A DNA stretch of 64,000 nt from Mycobacterium sp. AZCC_0083 (GTDB lineage Bacteria > Actinomycetota > Actinomycetes > Mycobacteriales > Mycobacteriaceae). The stretch covers positions 1 to 64,000 of the forward strand of contig NZ_JACHGP010000029.1 in assembly GCF_014202335.1 (NCBI RefSeq), in the 5' to 3' direction. Of this stretch, positions 61,851-64,000 are shown in pieces; positions within the stretch are counted from its first letter, which is position 1, and the number at the start of each line of letters is the position of its first letter. The notes under the pieces were generated by a model, which did no database searches, was not told where the DNA came from, and was given only the letters and a program-made list of their open reading frames with translations. A program made the position numbers and the translations under genes.

Positions 61851-62486
61851 GTGTCTGAGCTCATCGTTGCCCCTCGCCCGGTCGCCGAGTCCCGCGGTTC
61901 GTGGCGCCACTACGAGCCTCTGGTGCTCGACAAGCCACTCACCGCAGCTCTGTCAACCTTCGTTGATTTCGGCTTCCACGGCGCCAAGATCCGCGACATC
62001 GCTCGTCGCGCCGAGCTCTCGGTACCGGGGCTCTACCACTACTACCCGAGCAAGCAGCAAATGCTCGCCGAACTGTTCAACCGCTCCATGACCGACCTGC
62101 TTCAACGTAGTCGTTCGGCACGAGCAGAGGGACGGGTCGCTGCTGAGCGCTTCGCTCTGCTCATCGAATGCCTTGTGCTGTACCACACCTACCGTCAACA
62201 GCTCGCGTCGTTGGGGTTGAGCGAAATGCGCGGCCTGGAGGAACCCGACCACGCCAGGATCGTCGCCTACCGCAACGAGCAACAGCGGATGCTCAACGAG
62301 GAGGCCCTTGAAGCGCGCCGACTCGGCATGTTCGCCACGCCTCGGCCGCTGGAAGGAGCGCGGGCCATCGCCACGATGTGTACGGCCATTACCCAGTGGT
62401 ACAAAGCTGATGGTCTGCAGACCCCAGAGGAGATTGCGGCCGACTACGTGGACTTCGCACTCACCCTGATGAAGTTCGACAGCTAG
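61851..62486 (+). CDS. TetR-family regulator
   Basis: A 211-residue TetR protein. The helix-turn-helix spans about residues 25-70 (AALSTFVDFGFHGAKIRDIARRAELSVPGLYHYYPSKQQML). The ligand domain, beginning LAELFNRSMTDLLQRSR, is all-helical and resembles the KstR-type C-terminal half. GTG 61851 is chosen; the frame is open to 61767. Its target is unknown; it is divergent to the hydroquinone-reductase-like gene and convergent with the CMD-like gene. Confidence 0.86.
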   Translation: MSELIVAPRPVAESRGSWRHYEPLVLDKPLTAALSTFVDFGFHGAKIRDIARRAELSVPGLYHYYPSKQQMLAELFNRSMTDLLQRSRSARAEGRVAAERFALLIECLVLYHTYRQQLASLGLSEMRGLEEPDHARIVAYRNEQQRMLNEEALEARRLGMFATPRPLEGARAIATMCTAITQWYKADGLQTPEEIAADYVDFALTLMKFDS

Positions 62487-62583
62487 GGACAGGACCACGG
62501 GTCCGCTGACTGCTCTGGAAGAACGGCAGGCACCGGATCCGCCAAAGCCACGTGCGCCGATCCATGCCGCGCCCGCTCACGCC

Positions 62584-63333
62584 TCACGCGCTGGGGGCCA
62601 CACCATGTGCGATCGCCAAGCCGTCGCTCATCGAGCGCAGGCCCTGGCTGCCGAACAGCCGCAGTACGTCCATGATCTCGGTCAGAGACGCACCGCGGCT
62701 GCGGGCTCCCCGGAGGTGGATCAGCAGGCCGCGTTCGTACATGTGGGTGCACGAGGCGTCGATGCCCATATAGAGCAGCTCCATGAACTTGTGAGAGAGG
62801 ATTCCGTTGTCCCACGGCCCCCGGGCGAAAATCAGGTAGGCCTCGAAGAACTCCTCGTCGAGCCGGAGGAGGCGGTCCCAGTGGTCGTTCCAGAAACCCC
62901 ACGCAGCGATCCACCGCTCCTTGAGTGCGACCTGGGAGGCTGTGAGCTCACCGTCGAGCCCCGCCTCGGGTTCGAGCTCAATCAGCGCCGTCATCGCGAT
63001 GCTGTGTGCGTGTCCGCCGAGCACCGCGACGGCCAGCAAGACCTCATCGAGCTCACGGATGGTTGCGCCGCTGCGCAGTGCACGCGCGGCGTGCGCCTGC
63101 ATCATGGCCCCGTCTGCCGCCGTCGCGGCCGCGGCCGCGCCGAAGAGGATCAGGTCCCGGTCCTTGTCACTGAGCGCCCGGCAGGACATGACCGTCTTGG
63201 TGAACGCCGCGACCTGCTCGGCGTAACGGGGATCGGCGTCGAAGGCGTCGGCCCAAAGCCGACGGTCGGTACCGAGCGCCTCGCTCACCGCCCCGGCCGG
63301 ATCGACGAGATGCGAGGTCGTCTGCGAACTCAT
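62584..63333 (-). CDS. Carboxymuconolactone decarboxylase-like protein
   Basis: A 249-residue all-helical protein with two AhpD/CMD-like repeats: about 50-125 (LILFGAAAAATAADGAMMQAHAARALRSGATIRELDEVLLAVAVLGG) and about 165-240 (HKFMELLYMGIDASCTHMYERGLLIHLRGARSRGASLTEIMDVLRLFG). A Cys with nearby His is kept only in the second repeat (ASCTHMY). ATG 63333 is used with GAAGGGTGA upstream; the longer frame crosses an SDR remnant. A dehydrogenase, decarboxylase or redox role is open. Confidence 0.8.
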   Translation of the reverse strand: MSSQTTSHLVDPAGAVSEALGTDRRLWADAFDADPRYAEQVAAFTKTVMSCRALSDKDRDLILFGAAAAATAADGAMMQAHAARALRSGATIRELDEVLLAVAVLGGHAHSIAMTALIELEPEAGLDGELTASQVALKERWIAAWGFWNDHWDRLLRLDEEFFEAYLIFARGPWDNGILSHKFMELLYMGIDASCTHMYERGLLIHLRGARSRGASLTEIMDVLRLFGSQGLRSMSDGLAIAHGVAPSA

Positions 63334-63371
63334 TTGGGTCACCCTTCGTGGTCGTGTGCACCGTCGGTCGA

Positions 63372-63561
63372 CTAGTGCTGGATCAGGCCGCCATCTGTGG
63401 CGATTGGAGGCCGAGTCGATGAAGCGGGCGCACCGCGAGTTCGGCTTCGCTTCGGAGATGCGCAGCATTGGGGTGTTCACGAACCGGGCAACAGCGCGTT
63501 GACCCGTACTCCCGACCTGCCCAGTGAGGCTACGGAATTCGTTCATGGACGCCGTCGTCAT
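63372..63561 (-). pseudogene. Internally deleted SDR gene
   Basis: Minus-strand pieces of one SDR are joined without the middle. The start reads MNEFRSLTGQV (ATG 63546). Then comes VRVNALLPG and, after a one-base shift, FVNTPMLRISEAKPNS, which normally lies after residue 180. Finally IATDGGLIQH with the TAG at 63372-63374 is the usual SDR C-terminus. The Rossmann middle and catalytic region are gone. It is a decayed remnant between the CMD-like gene and the partial metallo-hydrolase. Confidence 0.65.
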
Positions 63562-63577
63562 AATGTCGTTCCTCGTC

Positions 63578-64000
63578 TCAGGCGGGAAGCCGCTCGTAGC
63601 TCCACGATCCCCGAGATCGCTCAAGGCGCCCCCAGCGCAGCCCCGGAAAATGCGCGGCGGCAAAGGGTAAGCGCCGGTCGGCGACGATCTTTCGGATTCT
63701 GTCGAGTGCGGCCATTCCGGCGTCGTGGTCCACGTGATGGATGAAATCCCAATTCTCGCCACACAACTCGGCCTCCGTGTGCACGAGGTCGCCAAGCAGC
63801 ATTCCCTGCTCTCCAGCGGAATCGAGCATGACGACCGTCGATCCCGGCGTATGCCCACTGGCCTCTATCGCGACGATCCCGGGCACTACCTCGTCGTCGC
63901 TCTCGAAGAATTCGAATCGGTCGACTGCGGGACCGAGTCGGTTACGCGCGGCGTCCTCGGCGGGATTGGAGCGGGACGACTCCCAAAGGGGTAGGACGTA
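63578..64000 (-). CDS. Partial MBL-fold metallo-hydrolase, cut by the right edge
   Basis: The C-terminal 140 residues of a metallo-beta-lactamase-fold protein whose start lies beyond base 64000 (the frame stays open at the edge, reading YVLPLWESSRSNPAED). Ligand-type residues are His in ASGHTPGS, Asp in LLGDLVHTEAEL and His in FAAAHFPGLRWG. The last of these is the usual closing motif. It is a different subgroup from the metallo-hydrolase at 22124. The substrate is not known. Confidence 0.8.
   Translation of the reverse strand, partial: YVLPLWESSRSNPAEDAARNRLGPAVDRFEFFESDDEVVPGIVAIEASGHTPGSTVVMLDSAGEQGMLLGDLVHTEAELCGENWDFIHHVDHDAGMAALDRIRKIVADRRLPFAAAHFPGLRWGRLERSRGSWSYERLPA

Overview
The window looks like chromosomal DNA of a GC-rich mycobacterium or close relative (Mycolicibacterium/Mycobacterium). 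The grounds are a complete yrbEA-yrbEB-mceA-F operon followed by Mce-associated membrane proteins, F420-type luciferase-like and Ddn-like proteins, and dense GTG/ATG starts with overlapping operons. It is a catabolic accessory region with many paralogues, regulators and decayed gene copies, and I see no rRNA, tRNA, CRISPR or intact insertion sequence.

Layout. 0-3.1 kb: GlcD-like FAD oxidase, IclR regulator and GlcG/HbpS-like protein. 3.1-8.1 kb: luciferase-like oxidoreductase, MarR regulator (copy 1), Ddn-like protein, SDR with divergent XRE regulator, and remnants. 8.1-11.4 kb: FadR-type regulator, gamma-glutamyl-GABA hydrolase-like protein and amino-acid permease. 12.2-14.8 kb: MarR, quinone reductase and SDR, ending in a strong hairpin. 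14.9-20.5 kb: CoA-transferase B subunit, AhpD-like protein, 3-hydroxyisobutyrate-dehydrogenase-like protein, bicupin, XRE-cupin regulator and M24 peptidase-fold protein; the last three share a promoter palindrome.

The core (22-46 kb) is a tetrahydrofolate-dependent demethylation region. It carries three LigM/DesA-like demethylases and an MTHFR of the type seen in mycobacteria. Two FolD proteins (one lacking the catalytic Lys) and a PurU deformylase follow. Folate-biosynthesis genes folC, folP and pabB are present, along with a MetE-like methyltransferase. Two convergent operons (30.3-36.9 kb plus strand, 42.4-36.9 kb minus strand) hold most of it. Aromatic-ring genes are interleaved: a TfdB-type flavin hydroxylase, an intradiol (hydroxyquinol-type) dioxygenase, maleylacetate reductase and a CoA-transferase A subunit. 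The inferred flow is methoxy-aromatic to phenol plus methyl-THF; methyl-THF is then oxidised via methylene- and formyl-THF to formate plus THF, while the demethylated ring goes through hydroxyquinol and maleylacetate to 3-oxoadipate.

46.8-58.7 kb: an Mce importer operon, an HPP membrane protein and two Mce-associated proteins. 58.8-64 kb: a frameshifted luciferase-like gene, a glutathionyl-hydroquinone-reductase-like protein, TetR, a carboxymuconolactone-decarboxylase-like protein, an SDR remnant and a partial metallo-beta-lactamase-fold gene.

An 18-bp palindrome (consensus CTTGC-N8-GCAAG) recurs at about ten intergenic places. They include the promoters of both MarR paralogues, the metallo-hydrolase, pabB/YciI, the mce operon and the Mce-associated genes. 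I read this as one regulon joining import, demethylation and folate supply, probably controlled by the paired MarR proteins. That link is inference.
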